Assembly (NCBI RefSeq): GCF_001458195.1
Contig: NZ_CYPU01000068.1
Location: forward strand, 124,001-188,000
From: Ruegeria atlantica
Lineage (GTDB): Bacteria; Pseudomonadota; Alphaproteobacteria; Rhodobacterales; Rhodobacteraceae
Direction of reading: 5' to 3'
DNA: 64,000 nucleotides
Below are positions 35,711 through 45,366 of the stretch, in pieces; the stretch's first letter is position 1, and each line of letters starts with the position of its first letter. Under the pieces are notes generated by a model. The model saw only the letters and a list, made by a program, of their open reading frames with translations, did no database searches and was not told the origin of the DNA. Both the position numbers and the translations under genes were made by a program.

Positions 35711-36609
35711 CACGAAAGCTCCTTCAATTTGCGCACCGCCGCTGTCCAGGTGGCCAAGAACGCCACCGCAGCCCCCAGCAGAGGTATCAGCGCAGGCAAC
35801 AGCCAGCCAACCCCCTGAAAACCCAATCCAGTCAGAAACCCGCCTTCAACTGAGGCTTCGGGTAACAGCAGAACACCGGTCATGCCGAACAGCACGCCGA
35901 CCAGCGCACCGAAGAAAGCGCGATATGTGAACCGCCGTACAAATGCGCTGGCGATAAAACGATCACGGGCACCGACCAGACGCAGGACTTCGATGATCTG
36001 CGCATTGGCCGCCAATGAGGCATTGGCCGCCAGCGTGATCATCGCCGCCGTTGCGCCGCCAATCAGCAGGATAGACACCCAGCCCAATCGCCGCAGCGAG
36101 TTTGCCGCCTCGACCAGCGGCTCGCGCCAGCGTGAATGGTCGTCCAGCACGGCGCCGGGCACTTCGGCGCCAAGTCGCAAGCGCAAGCCAGCGGTATCTA
36201 GACCCGGTTCGCCCTCGATGATTTCTATCAGTTGCGGAATAGGCAGCGTATCCAGCGGCAAATCAGGACCGAACCACGGGGACAAAAGCGCGACCTGTTC
36301 CTCTGCGGTCAGGGCGCGTGCCGACGCAACGCCTGGGGTTTGGGTCAGCACGGTCAGCGCGGCCTCGGTCTGGGCGGAAAGCTGTTCGGCGGGCGCGTTT
36401 ATACGCAAAGTGGCAGCCCCTGCTAGTTCCGATGCCCAACGGTCGGCCAGCCGGCCTGATGCCAGCGACAAGGCAAGCGCGAAAACGGCCAGAAAGGCCA
36501 TCGCGCCAGAAACGAACAGTGTCAGCTGCGCCGTGTAGCCGGATGGTGGAACAACCCGATCTGCGCGTTTGTCGCGCACCAGCATGCTGCGGATGGTGCC
36601 CTTGTTCAT
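35710..36609 (-). CDS. ftsX: Cell division protein FtsX-like permease
   Basis: 299 residues with four membrane helices: one after an N-terminal cytosolic stretch (LTLFVSGAMAFLAVFALALSLA), a periplasmic loop of about 120 residues, then three (LLIGGATAAMITL, ALVGVLFGMTGVLLL, LIPLLGAAVAFLATW). This matches FtsX. With FtsE it links ATP hydrolysis to periplasmic cell-wall hydrolases during division. The ATG overlaps ftsE in ATGA. Confidence 0.87.
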   Translation of the reverse strand: MNKGTIRSMLVRDKRADRVVPPSGYTAQLTLFVSGAMAFLAVFALALSLASGRLADRWASELAGAATLRINAPAEQLSAQTEAALTVLTQTPGVASARALTAEEQVALLSPWFGPDLPLDTLPIPQLIEIIEGEPGLDTAGLRLRLGAEVPGAVLDDHSRWREPLVEAANSLRRLGWVSILLIGGATAAMITLAANASLAANAQIIEVLRLVGARDRFIASAFVRRFTYRAFFGALVGVLFGMTGVLLLPEASVEGGFLTGLGFQGVGWLLPALIPLLGAAVAFLATWTAAVRKLKELS

Positions 36610-37283
36610 AGATCCGCCCCCGCCAATTGAATCTGGCGCTGCGATATCCGAAGGACACGGGCCTGAACCTGGCTTTTGGCCGCGCGGATCAGGCTCAGGT
36701 CATGGGTCGCGATCAGCACGGTCTTGCCCATCTTGTTCAACTCGACCAGCAGGCGCAGCAATCGCTGGGACATTTCCCAATCCACATTGCCGGTCGGCTC
36801 ATCGGCCAGCACAACGTCCGGCGACAAGATAACCGCCCGCGCCAAAGCTGCGCGCTGACGCTCACCCCCGGAAAGTTCCGGCGGAAGCGCATCGAGCCGT
36901 GTGCCCAGCCCGACCCAGTTCAGCAATTCCAGCAGGTCTTCTTTCTGCGCATTCTCGCCTTTGCCGGACACCATCAATGGTAAAGCGACGTTTTCAGCCA
37001 AGGTCATATGGTCCAGAAATCGGCAATCCTGATGCACGACCCCGATCCGGCGACGCAGCAGCGCCATCTGATCTCGGTCCAGGCGTGCAATGTCCTGCCC
37101 AAATGCGGTCATCCGTCCTGATGTGGCCAGCAACGCGCCATAACATAGCTTGAGCAAGGTCGTCTTGCCCGCACCCGACGGACCGGTCAGAAAATGGAAC
37201 GACCCCGGCCGCAACTGAAGCGACACGTCGCTTAGCAACTCACCATCACCATAGGTGTAGCTGACGTTTTCCAGCTCGATCAC
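36606..37283 (-). CDS. ftsE: Cell division ATP-binding protein FtsE
   Basis: 225 residues with a GTG start at 37283 (MIELENVSYTYGDGELL), seven bases after GGGGG; a TTG four codons earlier is the frame start. Walker A GPSGAGKTTL, signature LSGGERQRAALARA, Walker B VVLADEPTGNVD, and H-loop THDLSLI are all present. ABC ATPase partner of FtsX. Confidence 0.92.
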   Translation of the reverse strand: MIELENVSYTYGDGELLSDVSLQLRPGSFHFLTGPSGAGKTTLLKLCYGALLATSGRMTAFGQDIARLDRDQMALLRRRIGVVHQDCRFLDHMTLAENVALPLMVSGKGENAQKEDLLELLNWVGLGTRLDALPPELSGGERQRAALARAVILSPDVVLADEPTGNVDWEMSQRLLRLLVELNKMGKTVLIATHDLSLIRAAKSQVQARVLRISQRQIQLAGADL

Positions 37284-37467
37284 AAGGGCCCCCAATTATT
37301 GTTGCCGCCCTTCTTGCCCGAGCGCGGTTGTGGTTTCAATGCCTGCACCGGGTCGAATTGGTGACACTTGCCGTGTGAAACCGAAAACACCCTTTGCGGT
37401 CAGGTCTTAACGGAATAACATCCCTGAAAAAACTATTATCAGGTCGGGCCCCCGACCGGGAGGCAGC

Positions 37468-38199
37468 ATGCGTCTTACTTGTCCGAATTGTGGTGCTCAG
37501 TACGAAGTGCCAGACGAGGTCATTCCCGAGGAAGGCCGCGATGTGCAGTGTTCCAACTGCGAAAAGACTTGGTTTCAGGCAAAATACCCCGAAACTGCAT
37601 CTGAACCGGTAAAGCCGGAACCGCCCGCGGACGAACCCGCGGCAAAGGCGGAAACGCCAGAGATTGTCGCGAAACCTGTCGAAGAGCCCAAATCAGAGCC
37701 CGAACCTGCCGCAGCTTCCTCGACCGGCAATGTCGACCCGGCGGTTGCCAACATCCTCAAGGAAGAAGCGGCCCGCGAAGCAGACCTGCGCGCCCACGAA
37801 GGCGGCAGCCTTGAGACGCAGACCGATTTGGCACTCGACGCGCAGCCCGAAGTGGAAAAAGCCGCTAAGGACCCGATCGCGACAGAAACCGCAAAGGATT
37901 TCGGTCAGAAAGACGCGCTGCCGGATATCGAGGCAATCAATTCCAGCCTGCGCAGCGACGACCCCTTGCCAAAGCTGGACGAGGACATTCCCCCGCCCGC
38001 CAAGTCTGGCGGATTCCGGCGCGGGTTCCTGCTGATTCTGATTGTCGGCGTAATCCTGTTGCTGATCTACAGCAATTCTCAGAAGATTTCCGAAGCGGTG
38101 CCGCTGGCTGATCCGGTTCTCAGCAGCTATGTCTCTCTGGTGGATCAGGCGCGTTTGTGGCTTGAGGCACAGACTGGGTCCGGCACTTCTCAGAACTGA
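37468..38199 (+). CDS. Zinc-ribbon (MJ0042 type) membrane protein
   Basis: 243 residues. MRLTCPNCGAQYEVPD and QCSNCEKTWFQ provide the CxxC...CxxC zinc ribbon. A long acidic, proline-rich middle segment is followed by one membrane helix (FLLILIVGVILLLIYS) and a short C-terminal periplasmic tail. GGGAGG precedes the ATG. This architecture is common in alphaproteobacteria next to ftsE; function unknown. Confidence 0.85.
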   Translation: MRLTCPNCGAQYEVPDEVIPEEGRDVQCSNCEKTWFQAKYPETASEPVKPEPPADEPAAKAETPEIVAKPVEEPKSEPEPAAASSTGNVDPAVANILKEEAAREADLRAHEGGSLETQTDLALDAQPEVEKAAKDPIATETAKDFGQKDALPDIEAINSSLRSDDPLPKLDEDIPPPAKSGGFRRGFLLILIVGVILLLIYSNSQKISEAVPLADPVLSSYVSLVDQARLWLEAQTGSGTSQN

Positions 38200-38205
38200 C
38201 TTAGA

Positions 38206-40752
38206 TCAGAACCTCTCTAACAGGCGTTTGAGGTATTCAAGTTCGATCTGGGGGCGATCCGATTCCCCAGTCCGGCGGCGGATTTCGTCCAGCAATTCGC
38301 GGGCGCGGCGATAGACATCTTCACCCTGCAGCAGATTTTCATCGGTCGAGATTGTGCCATTGGCCCCCGGGGCGCGGCCCAGCGGATCACGGTTGTCGGC
38401 TTGCATGTCGCCTTCCTGCGAACCTTGGCCCGGCTGGTTCTGCTGGTTTTGTGCCAGCGCTTCGCCTAGGGATCGCATGCCCTCGCGCAGGGCCTCCATC
38501 GCTTCGGACTGTTGGTCAATTGCTTCGGCCAGATCATCGCCGCGCAGGGCTTCTTCGGCACCTTCCATCGCGCGCCCGGCACGGTCCAGCGCATCGCGCG
38601 CGGCGTCACCTTCGGGCGTTCCGGTTCCGGGCAATCCTTGCTGCTGGCGGTTCAGCTCATCGCGTAAGGCCTGTTGGCGATCTGCAAGTGACCCCTGGCC
38701 TTGCTGGCTGCCGCTGCCCTGTTCGTCAGTCCCCTGACCCTGACCGCCTTGTCCTTCGTGGCTCTGGCCCCGGCCCTGCCCACCCGAGCGGCCTTCGTTG
38801 CCCTGGCTTTCGCCGGCTTGCGCGCCGGGGTTGAACTGTTCCTGCAGATCACGGAAGGCTTGATCGCTCAGACCCTGCTGTTCGCGCAGAGTTTCGGCCA
38901 ATCCTTCCATCGCCTGCTGGCCTTCGGACTGTTGTCCCTGACCCTGGCCCTGGGTAACGCGCATATTCTCCATCATCTGCTGGAACTCTTCCAGCGCTTG
39001 CTGCGCCTCGGCCATGCGGCCCTGTTCCATCAGCTCCTGAATTCGGTCCATCATGCGCTGCAGATCGTCCTGCGTCATTTGCATGGACTCGCCGTCCTGA
39101 CCTTGCTGGTTCTCGTCGAACTCGCCGTTTTCCTGCGCCAGACGTTGCAATTGGCGCATGTAGTCCTGCGTTGCCTCGCGCAGTTCCTGCATCAACTCGG
39201 CGATCTCTTCATCCGTGGCACCGTTTTTCATCGCCTCTGTCAGGCGCTCCTGCGCGCGGCGCATGCGTTCCAGCGCGTCGGCAAGGGTGCCGTCTTCTAT
39301 CAGAACACCTAGCTCCCAAAGCGCCTCGGCGATTTCTGCCTGCTGTTCCGGTTTCAGGCCGTACTCATTGAACATCTCCAACCGACGCAGGATCACGCGC
39401 AGGCGCAGATAGGCAGTGTCTGACCGGAAAAGTTCTTCGGGCCGGTGCGATACCGACCGCAGCATCTGCGAAACCCGGGTCGCGTTTTCGCGCGTCCACA
39501 GTAGATCGCGGCGCTGTTCGATTACGGCAGCCGCCAGCGGATCAAAGAACCGACGGGCGGGCAGCGCAGTCGCATAAGGCTCGGATTGCCCCTCTTGATC
39601 CGCCGCGTCTCGGGCCATCAAAGTGATTTTTACCGGCAAATGCGCCCATGGATGCTGTGAAAAATCCTCGATAAGATCTTCGGTGAAATCCGCACGGTCG
39701 CCGGTGATCGGCATGGGTAGTTCAACCGTTATGACCTCGCGCGGCTCAGGCGCAGCCGTCAGACCATACTGCCGGTCGACTGAGGCCAGATCCAATTCGA
39801 TCACAGCCGAGCCGGATACCACGCCATAATCATCGCTGGCAGCGAATGGCAGTTTCATCTGACCGCCGGCCTCGGACTCGGCGGAACCCGCCACGGCCAC
39901 CTGTGGGCGGGTATCCGTAATGACGTTCAGCGCCCAGTCGCGGCCCGATGGGCCGTCGATTATGAACTGGCCCGAGCGTTCGACGACAAAATCCTGCTCC
40001 GGCTCGGTGGCCGCCTCAGTGCCCAAAGGCGTGGTGGTTTCAGTCAAACTGTGCGCGCCGATTTCCCCGTAGAACCGCAAAGTGATCCGGCTGCCCTGCG
40101 GGACAGACAGTGTTGGATCGGATTGATCAGCCAGATACAGCGTCGGTAGCCCGGTGTAACGCGGCGGCTCAACCCAGCCTTCCCAGCTGGGGCCTTGCCC
40201 TGCCACGGCAGCGCCCGGCGTCATCTCAGCCACTGAGCCGATGCGCCAGAACGACCCGAACATCGCTGCGATCACCAGCGCAAGCAGTGCCGAATAGCGC
40301 AGCGCATAGGGGTCGCGATCTGCCAGCCGCAAATCGGGTTTGACAGGTTCCGCCTGCGCAACACGTCGCGCCATCCTATTCTGGTGCGCGCGCCACAACG
40401 CGACAGAATCCGCGTCCATCGCGCCGATGGCCTGATCATCTATCAAAGCTTGGATAGGCCGCCCCGGCATCGCCGCATCCAGCCGCATCAGCGCTTCGGC
40501 ACGTGAAGGGAAATGGAATCGCCTTGCACCAACAAACAGCGTAGCGGCCAGCCCCAACAGTGCGACAGCGCCCACGCCCCAGACGATTTCAACGCGGACC
40601 TCGTCCTGCAAACCCAGCATCAAAGCCGCCAGAATCGCCATCAAAACCGAGAACAAGGGCCAAAATGCACGCAAGAACTGCTCGGCCAGCATCCCTGCGT
40701 GCGTCAGCCACAGGGACAGTCTTGGGATCGGCAGGTTGTGTATTGCGCGCAA
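38206..40752 (-). CDS. TIGR02302 family (DUF4175) membrane protein
   Basis: About 848 residues. Two or three N-terminal membrane helices (FWPLFSVLMAILAALMLGL, YSALLALVIAAMFGSFW), a large periplasmic part, and a Gln/Glu/Gly-rich region from about residue 500 (QQGLSDQAFRDLQEQF, GQGQGQQSEGQQAM) with probable coiled coils. This layout is that of TIGR02302. AGGAGG lies five bases before a TTG at 40752, so I prefer that start; a GTG at 40776 is the frame start. Next to lysA. Function unknown. Confidence 0.82.
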   Translation of the reverse strand: MRAIHNLPIPRLSLWLTHAGMLAEQFLRAFWPLFSVLMAILAALMLGLQDEVRVEIVWGVGAVALLGLAATLFVGARRFHFPSRAEALMRLDAAMPGRPIQALIDDQAIGAMDADSVALWRAHQNRMARRVAQAEPVKPDLRLADRDPYALRYSALLALVIAAMFGSFWRIGSVAEMTPGAAVAGQGPSWEGWVEPPRYTGLPTLYLADQSDPTLSVPQGSRITLRFYGEIGAHSLTETTTPLGTEAATEPEQDFVVERSGQFIIDGPSGRDWALNVITDTRPQVAVAGSAESEAGGQMKLPFAASDDYGVVSGSAVIELDLASVDRQYGLTAAPEPREVITVELPMPITGDRADFTEDLIEDFSQHPWAHLPVKITLMARDAADQEGQSEPYATALPARRFFDPLAAAVIEQRRDLLWTRENATRVSQMLRSVSHRPEELFRSDTAYLRLRVILRRLEMFNEYGLKPEQQAEIAEALWELGVLIEDGTLADALERMRRAQERLTEAMKNGATDEEIAELMQELREATQDYMRQLQRLAQENGEFDENQQGQDGESMQMTQDDLQRMMDRIQELMEQGRMAEAQQALEEFQQMMENMRVTQGQGQGQQSEGQQAMEGLAETLREQQGLSDQAFRDLQEQFNPGAQAGESQGNEGRSGGQGRGQSHEGQGGQGQGTDEQGSGSQQGQGSLADRQQALRDELNRQQQGLPGTGTPEGDAARDALDRAGRAMEGAEEALRGDDLAEAIDQQSEAMEALREGMRSLGEALAQNQQNQPGQGSQEGDMQADNRDPLGRAPGANGTISTDENLLQGEDVYRRARELLDEIRRRTGESDRPQIELEYLKRLLERF

Positions 40753-40788
40753 AGCGGGCCTCCTGATCGGGCCCACGCGCCTATCGCG

Positions 40789-42054
40789 TCAAAGCCACTC
40801 AGGTATGGTATCGCGGTTTATGATTTCGTCAAAGCTTGGCCGTTCACGAATAACTGCAAATTGATCCCCGTGCACAAGTACCTCTGGGATCAGGGGACGG
40901 GTATTGTACTCGCTGGACATCACCGCGCCATAGGCCCCGGCGCTGCGGAATGCGACCAGATCGCCCGGTGCCAGCGGCGGCATATTGCGTTCCTTGGCAA
41001 AAGTATCGCCACTTTCGCAAACCGGGCCAACAATGTCATAGGGTTGCTGTTCGACGCCCGGAGCGGGTTCCTGCACGGCCACAATATCGTGATACGCCTC
41101 GTACATCGCTGGGCGGATCAGGTCGTTCATCGCGCCGTCGAGGATCAGAAAATCACGGCCCTCGCCAGATTTCACGTAGATCACTTTGCTGACCATCAAA
41201 CCCGCATTACCGGCAATCAGGCGGCCAGGTTCGATCTCGATCTCGCAGCCCAGATGGCCCAGCGTTTTCTTGATCAACGCGCCATACTCCACCGGCAACG
41301 GTGGTGCGTCATTGGCGCGGGTGTATGGAATGCCCAATCCCCCGCCCAGATCAAGGCGTCGGATATTGTGTCCCTCGGACCGCAACTTTTCGGTAAGTTC
41401 GGCGACTTTGGTGTAGGCCAGCTCGAACGGCTCTAACTCGGTCAATTGCGAGCCGATGTGGACGTCGATACCGATCACCTCCAGCCCCGGAAGGCTGGCT
41501 GCGTGGGCATAAACCTCAGATGCGCGTGCGATCGGGATCCCAAACTTGTTCTCTGACTTGCCAGTCGCGATCTTGGCGTGGGTTTTGGCGTCCACGTCCG
41601 GGTTCACCCGAACGGTGATTGGTGCGACCACTCCCAGCTCCAACGCGATGGCGTTGATCACTTCCATCTCGGGTTCGGATTCGACGTTGAACTGGCGGAT
41701 ACCACCGCTCAGCGCAGCGCGGATCTCATCCGCAGTCTTACCAACGCCCGAGAACACGATCTTGTCGCCTGGCACGCCGGCCGCCTTGGCACGCAGATAT
41801 TCCCCGCCCGAGACCACGTCCATTCCCGCACCGGCCTGTGCCAGTGTCTTCAGGATCGCCTGATTGCTGGCCGCCTTCATCGCATAACAGACCAGATGAT
41901 CCATGCCGTCCAGCGCATTATCGAAAAGCTGGAAATGCCGCAATAACGTCGCGGTGGAGTAAACATAGAATGGTGTTCCGACCGCAGCTGCGATTTCGTA
42001 AATCGGGACATCCTCGGCGTATAGCGCGCCGTCGCGGTAGAGAAAGTGATCCAT
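40789..42054 (-). CDS. lysA: Diaminopimelate decarboxylase
   Basis: 421 residues. It makes lysine from meso-diaminopimelate with PLP. YAMKAASN holds the PLP lysine; GGGLGIPY and EPGRLIAGNAG the phosphate and substrate loops; CESGDTFAKER the dimer active-site Cys motif. Length fits. It follows a small lipoprotein and precedes TIGR02302; argH lies 470 bases upstream. Confidence 0.95.
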   Translation of the reverse strand: MDHFLYRDGALYAEDVPIYEIAAAVGTPFYVYSTATLLRHFQLFDNALDGMDHLVCYAMKAASNQAILKTLAQAGAGMDVVSGGEYLRAKAAGVPGDKIVFSGVGKTADEIRAALSGGIRQFNVESEPEMEVINAIALELGVVAPITVRVNPDVDAKTHAKIATGKSENKFGIPIARASEVYAHAASLPGLEVIGIDVHIGSQLTELEPFELAYTKVAELTEKLRSEGHNIRRLDLGGGLGIPYTRANDAPPLPVEYGALIKKTLGHLGCEIEIEPGRLIAGNAGLMVSKVIYVKSGEGRDFLILDGAMNDLIRPAMYEAYHDIVAVQEPAPGVEQQPYDIVGPVCESGDTFAKERNMPPLAPGDLVAFRSAGAYGAVMSSEYNTRPLIPEVLVHGDQFAVIRERPSFDEIINRDTIPEWL

Positions 42055-42107
42055 GACTGCGCGCTTAGACCAAAATGGCCTCGCGGATCAATGGATTCCG
42101 CGCAAGA

Positions 42108-42257
42108 TCAGTTCGATGTAGAAATTCCGACCCTGCCATAGCCCGAGATTTTTACGCCGGTTCCGGTTGACGTCTCTGCGGGTTCTGGGCGGGGTTTATA
42201 CGTCGGGTCGCAGGCTGCCAGAACGAACAGCGCGAGGATCAGGCCGATGATTTTCAT
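42108..42257 (-). CDS. Small lipoprotein upstream of lysA, 49 aa
   Basis: From the ATG at 42257: MKIIGLILALFVLAAC, with lipobox LAAC at residues 13-16, then DPTYKPRPEPAETS and a Gly-rich end. It fills the gap between lysA and the second lipoprotein and is in the same direction, so it is probably part of the argH-lysA operon. Short lipoproteins at this site are known in other Rhodobacteraceae as far as I recall. Role unknown. Confidence 0.72.
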   Translation of the reverse strand: MKIIGLILALFVLAACDPTYKPRPEPAETSTGTGVKISGYGRVGISTSN

Positions 42258-42338
42258 TGTTTAAACTTCTTGTTGAGTTTGGTGTAGGGCCGTTCTGCCA
42301 TGCAGGTAAGCATGGTTTTGCAAGATTGCTATCCGTGA

Positions 42339-42521
42339 TTAAAGTCCCAGGAAAACCCCGAACCCGCCGCGACTTAGGCCGACTCCGACGCCACCATAGG
42401 TGCCGCTGCTACCGACACCGATATTTGCGCTCATCGTGGGTTGAATGGGTTCGCCATCCGCTCCGCAACCTGCCAGAAAAACCCCTGCCGACATCAGAAG
42501 GACCACACGTAGTATCAGCAT
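42339..42521 (-). CDS. Small glycine-rich lipoprotein after argH, 60 aa
   Basis: From the ATG at 42521 ([19 protein letters not shown]), whose A overlaps the argH TGA (TGATG), so translation is coupled. Lipobox LAGC; mature part GADGEPIQPTMSANIGVG and then a Gly/Ser-rich end (SSGTYGGVGVGLSRGG). Role unknown. Confidence 0.75.
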   Translation of the reverse strand: MLILRVVLLMSAGVFLAGCGADGEPIQPTMSANIGVGSSGTYGGVGVGLSRGGFGVFLGL

Positions 42522-43909
42522 CACAACAGCGCCTTCCACCGCTTGACCTGGGCACGCACCTGATCGGGCGCAGTGCCACCATAAGACTGGCGCGAGTTTA
42601 CCGAATTTTCGACGGTAAGGACAGAATAGACATTATCCGTGATGTCTGCATGGACCGACTGCATGTCTTCCAGTGTCAGATCGGACAAATCACAGCCTTT
42701 GCTTTCGGCCATCGCAACCAGCGATCCGGTCACGTGGTGCGCATCGCGGAACGGCAGTCCCAGCACTCGAACCAGCCAATCGGCCAGATCGGTCGCGGTC
42801 GAAAAACCAGACCCGGCAGCGGCAGCAAGGCTTTCGCGGTTGGCCGTCATGTCCTTGACCATGCCTTCCATCGCCGCTAGCGCCAGCATCCAGTTGTCGG
42901 CGGCGTCAAAGACCTGTTCCTTGTCTTCCTGCATGTCCTTGGAATACGCCAGCGGCAATCCCTTCATGACCATCATCAGCGCTGTATTGGCGCCGTAAAT
43001 CCGCCCCACCTTGGCACGGATCAGTTCGGCGGCATCAGGGTTCTTTTTCTGCGGCATGATCGACGAACCGGTCGAGAACCGGTCAGACAGCGTAACAAAC
43101 CGGAACTGGGCCGAAGACCAGATCACCAACTCCTCGGCAAAGCGCGACAGGTGTACAGCGCAGATTGAGGCGGTCGATAGGAATTCGAGCGCGAAATCAC
43201 GGTCGCTGACCGCATCCAGTGAGTTGGCGGCGGGGCGGTCAAAGCCCAGCGCCTCAGCCGTCATCTGACGATCGATTGGGAAGGACGTTCCAGCCAGCGC
43301 AGCAGCACCCAAGGGGGATTCGTTCATCCGGGCGCGTGCGTCGCGGACACGCGACAGATCGCGGCCAAACATCTCGACATAGGCCATCATGTGATGGCCC
43401 CATGTGACGGGCTGCGCCACCTGCAGATGGGTAAAGCCGGGCATGACCCAATCGGCGCCAGCCTCAGCCTGCGCCAAAAGCGCGCGGATCAGGGCCAGCA
43501 GGCCCGATTCAGCCGCATCAAACTGATCGCGGACCCATAGTTTGAAATCGGTCGCCACCTGATCATTACGCGAACGGCCTGTGTGCAAACGACCTGCGGG
43601 TTCGCCAATCACCTCTTTCAGGCGCGCCTCGACATTCATGTGGATGTCTTCCAGCGCGGTCGAGAACTGAAATTCTCCGTTCTGGATTTCTGACAAAACG
43701 GTGAGCAGCCCTTCCCGAATAGCCTGCGCATCACTATCAGTTATAACACCTGTGGCAGCCAGCATGGCGGCATGGGCACGCGAGCCTGCAATGTCCTGGG
43801 CTGCCATCCGCTGATCGAACCCGATCGAGGCGTTGATCGCCTCCATGATCGCGTCTGGACCGGCGGCAAAGCGGCCGCCCCACATCTGGTTCGAAGATTG
43901 ATCGGTCAT
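42521..43909 (-). CDS. argH: Argininosuccinate lyase
   Basis: 462 residues. It splits argininosuccinate to arginine and fumarate. [15 protein letters not shown] is the fumarase/ASL signature; [13 protein letters not shown] and [16 protein letters not shown] (catalytic His) are the other two. Length and motifs complete. Divergent from the TlpA-like gene with 21 bases between start codons. Confidence 0.96.
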   Translation of the reverse strand: MTDQSSNQMWGGRFAAGPDAIMEAINASIGFDQRMAAQDIAGSRAHAAMLAATGVITDSDAQAIREGLLTVLSEIQNGEFQFSTALEDIHMNVEARLKEVIGEPAGRLHTGRSRNDQVATDFKLWVRDQFDAAESGLLALIRALLAQAEAGADWVMPGFTHLQVAQPVTWGHHMMAYVEMFGRDLSRVRDARARMNESPLGAAALAGTSFPIDRQMTAEALGFDRPAANSLDAVSDRDFALEFLSTASICAVHLSRFAEELVIWSSAQFRFVTLSDRFSTGSSIMPQKKNPDAAELIRAKVGRIYGANTALMMVMKGLPLAYSKDMQEDKEQVFDAADNWMLALAAMEGMVKDMTANRESLAAAAGSGFSTATDLADWLVRVLGLPFRDAHHVTGSLVAMAESKGCDLSDLTLEDMQSVHADITDNVYSVLTVENSVNSRQSYGGTAPDQVRAQVKRWKALL

Positions 43910-43930
43910 GTAAGAAAACCCGGAGTTGAT

Positions 43931-44497
43931 ATGCGCCTATTTCGTCTGATCCCCCTTTATATGGCCCTTGCGTTGGGTGCAAACGCGGCTTTGGCCACGG
44001 ATGCCGAAACTCTGGCACCGCTCCGGGAGGACTCCCTGAAACGGCTGATCCTGCACAAAGAGCCAAAACCAGTCGAAGCAGTTGAATTTCAGCTTGAGGA
44101 TGACGGCGGCACCGCGACGCTTGCGGATTACAAGGGCAAGTATGTTCTGCTGAACTTCTGGGCCACCTGGTGTGCGCCGTGCCGCAAGGAAATGCCCCAG
44201 ATCGCAGAGCTGCAAGAAGAATTCGGCGGCGACAAGTTCGAGGTCGTAACACTGGCCACCGGGCGCAACTCGCCAGCCGGGATCAAGAAGTTTTTCGAGG
44301 AAAACGGCATCGACAACCTGCCACGTCATCAGGATCCCCAATCGGCAGTTGCACGCAAAATGGGCGTGATCGCCCTGCCCATTACTGTCATTCTGGACCC
44401 CGACGGCAACGAGATTGCTCGATTGATTGGCGATGCCGAGTGGAATTCGGACAGCGCCAAGGCCATCGTTTCAACCCTTGTCGAGGGCAACAGCTGA
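43931..44497 (+). CDS. TlpA-like thiol:disulfide reductase (periplasmic thioredoxin)
   Basis: 188 residues from the ATG at 43931 ([20 protein letters not shown]), a signal peptide. [18 protein letters not shown] at about 73-90 holds the WCAPC active site; [16 protein letters not shown] has the cis-Pro. It belongs to the TlpA/ResA group used in cytochrome c or copper-site maturation. Divergent from argH. Confidence 0.9.
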   Translation: MRLFRLIPLYMALALGANAALATDAETLAPLREDSLKRLILHKEPKPVEAVEFQLEDDGGTATLADYKGKYVLLNFWATWCAPCRKEMPQIAELQEEFGGDKFEVVTLATGRNSPAGIKKFFEENGIDNLPRHQDPQSAVARKMGVIALPITVILDPDGNEIARLIGDAEWNSDSAKAIVSTLVEGNS

Positions 44498-44533
44498 AGC
44501 ATCAGGCCTTCCTGAACGTTTTGTGCTATGCTG

Positions 44534-44558
44534 AAACCGGCCCAGATGGGCCGGTTTT
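44534..44558 (+). terminator. Terminator after TlpA-like gene
   Basis: AAACCGGCCC at 44534-44543 pairs with GGGCCGGTTT at 44548-44557, loop AGAT, followed by TCGTTT. Perfect 10-bp stem. Confidence 0.78.
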
Positions 44559-44589
44559 CGTTTGCAACCTGAAGGAAGGGGAGACGACG

Positions 44590-44919
44590 ATGAAACCGGT
44601 AGTTCTGTTGATTGGAAAATTGCCCAACGTGATCGGTGATGTTGCGCGTCAATTGGATCACCTTCCGATCCAATGGCTTGGCGCGCATGATCAGGAAGAA
44701 GTCAAACGGCAACTGGACGAAGAGCCGCGCATCGCCTGCGCGATCATGGGTGCCGGTCTTGATGACAGGATACGCGGCGAGATGGTGGGCATCATCGCGG
44801 CGCGCAGGCCCGATATCTGTATTCACCTAAAGGATCGCGCCTCGGGGCCGGACGGGTTGGTGCCGTTTGTCCAGCGAGTTGTCCAGTATGAGGTTCTGGA
44901 CAGTTTGGAACATAGCTGA
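44590..44919 (+). CDS. Conserved hypothetical protein, response-receiver-like size
   Basis: 109 residues from the ATG at 44590 (MKPVVLLIGKLPNVIGDVAR), with GGAAGGGGAGA upstream. Alternating beta/alpha pattern, with VVLLIG at the start and ACAIMGAGLDD in the middle, suggests a Rossmann-like fold, but the phospho-acceptor and Lys motifs of receivers are not clear. Function unknown. Confidence 0.62.
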   Translation: MKPVVLLIGKLPNVIGDVARQLDHLPIQWLGAHDQEEVKRQLDEEPRIACAIMGAGLDDRIRGEMVGIIAARRPDICIHLKDRASGPDGLVPFVQRVVQYEVLDSLEHS

Positions 44920-44979
44920 CGCGACGCCACCTTTGACAGCCTGCCTGCCGCTTTGCACTCTGCCGCGCAGGAGGACGGA

Positions 44980-45366
44980 ATGCCGCTTGAAATTCTATTG
45001 GTTCTGGTGGTCGGAGGCATCGCCGGGATAACCCTGTTGCTGCACCTGTCAGGTAGATCCCGATTGCGCGTGCTATCGCCCGAATTGGCGTGGTCAGAAT
45101 GGCTGCGCCATGCGCCGGATGATGCGATCATCGATGTCACCGTTGCACATGACGGGCACGCGGCCCTGATCCGAACCGAATCAGGAAATGGTCTGCTGTG
45201 GTCTTTTGGCGCAGACACCGTTGCCCGGCACTTGCTGGACTTTGATCTGCTGGATCACCCGCAAGGGTTCGAGGTTCAATTCCACGACTTTGGAACGCCC
45301 AAAGCCATAATCCACCTTGATGAACGCGAACGCCGCCACTGGCAGCACCTGATGGAGCCCGCATGA
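44980..45366 (+). CDS. Single-helix membrane protein upstream of sterol desaturase-like gene
   Basis: 128 residues from the ATG at 44980 (MPLEILLVLVVGGIAGITLL), preceded by AGGAGG. One N-terminal membrane helix and a soluble beta-rich domain (DGHAALIRTESGNGLLWSFG). The stop overlaps the next ATG in ATGA, so translation is coupled. Function unknown. Confidence 0.72.
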   Translation: MPLEILLVLVVGGIAGITLLLHLSGRSRLRVLSPELAWSEWLRHAPDDAIIDVTVAHDGHAALIRTESGNGLLWSFGADTVARHLLDFDLLDHPQGFEVQFHDFGTPKAIIHLDERERRHWQHLMEPA

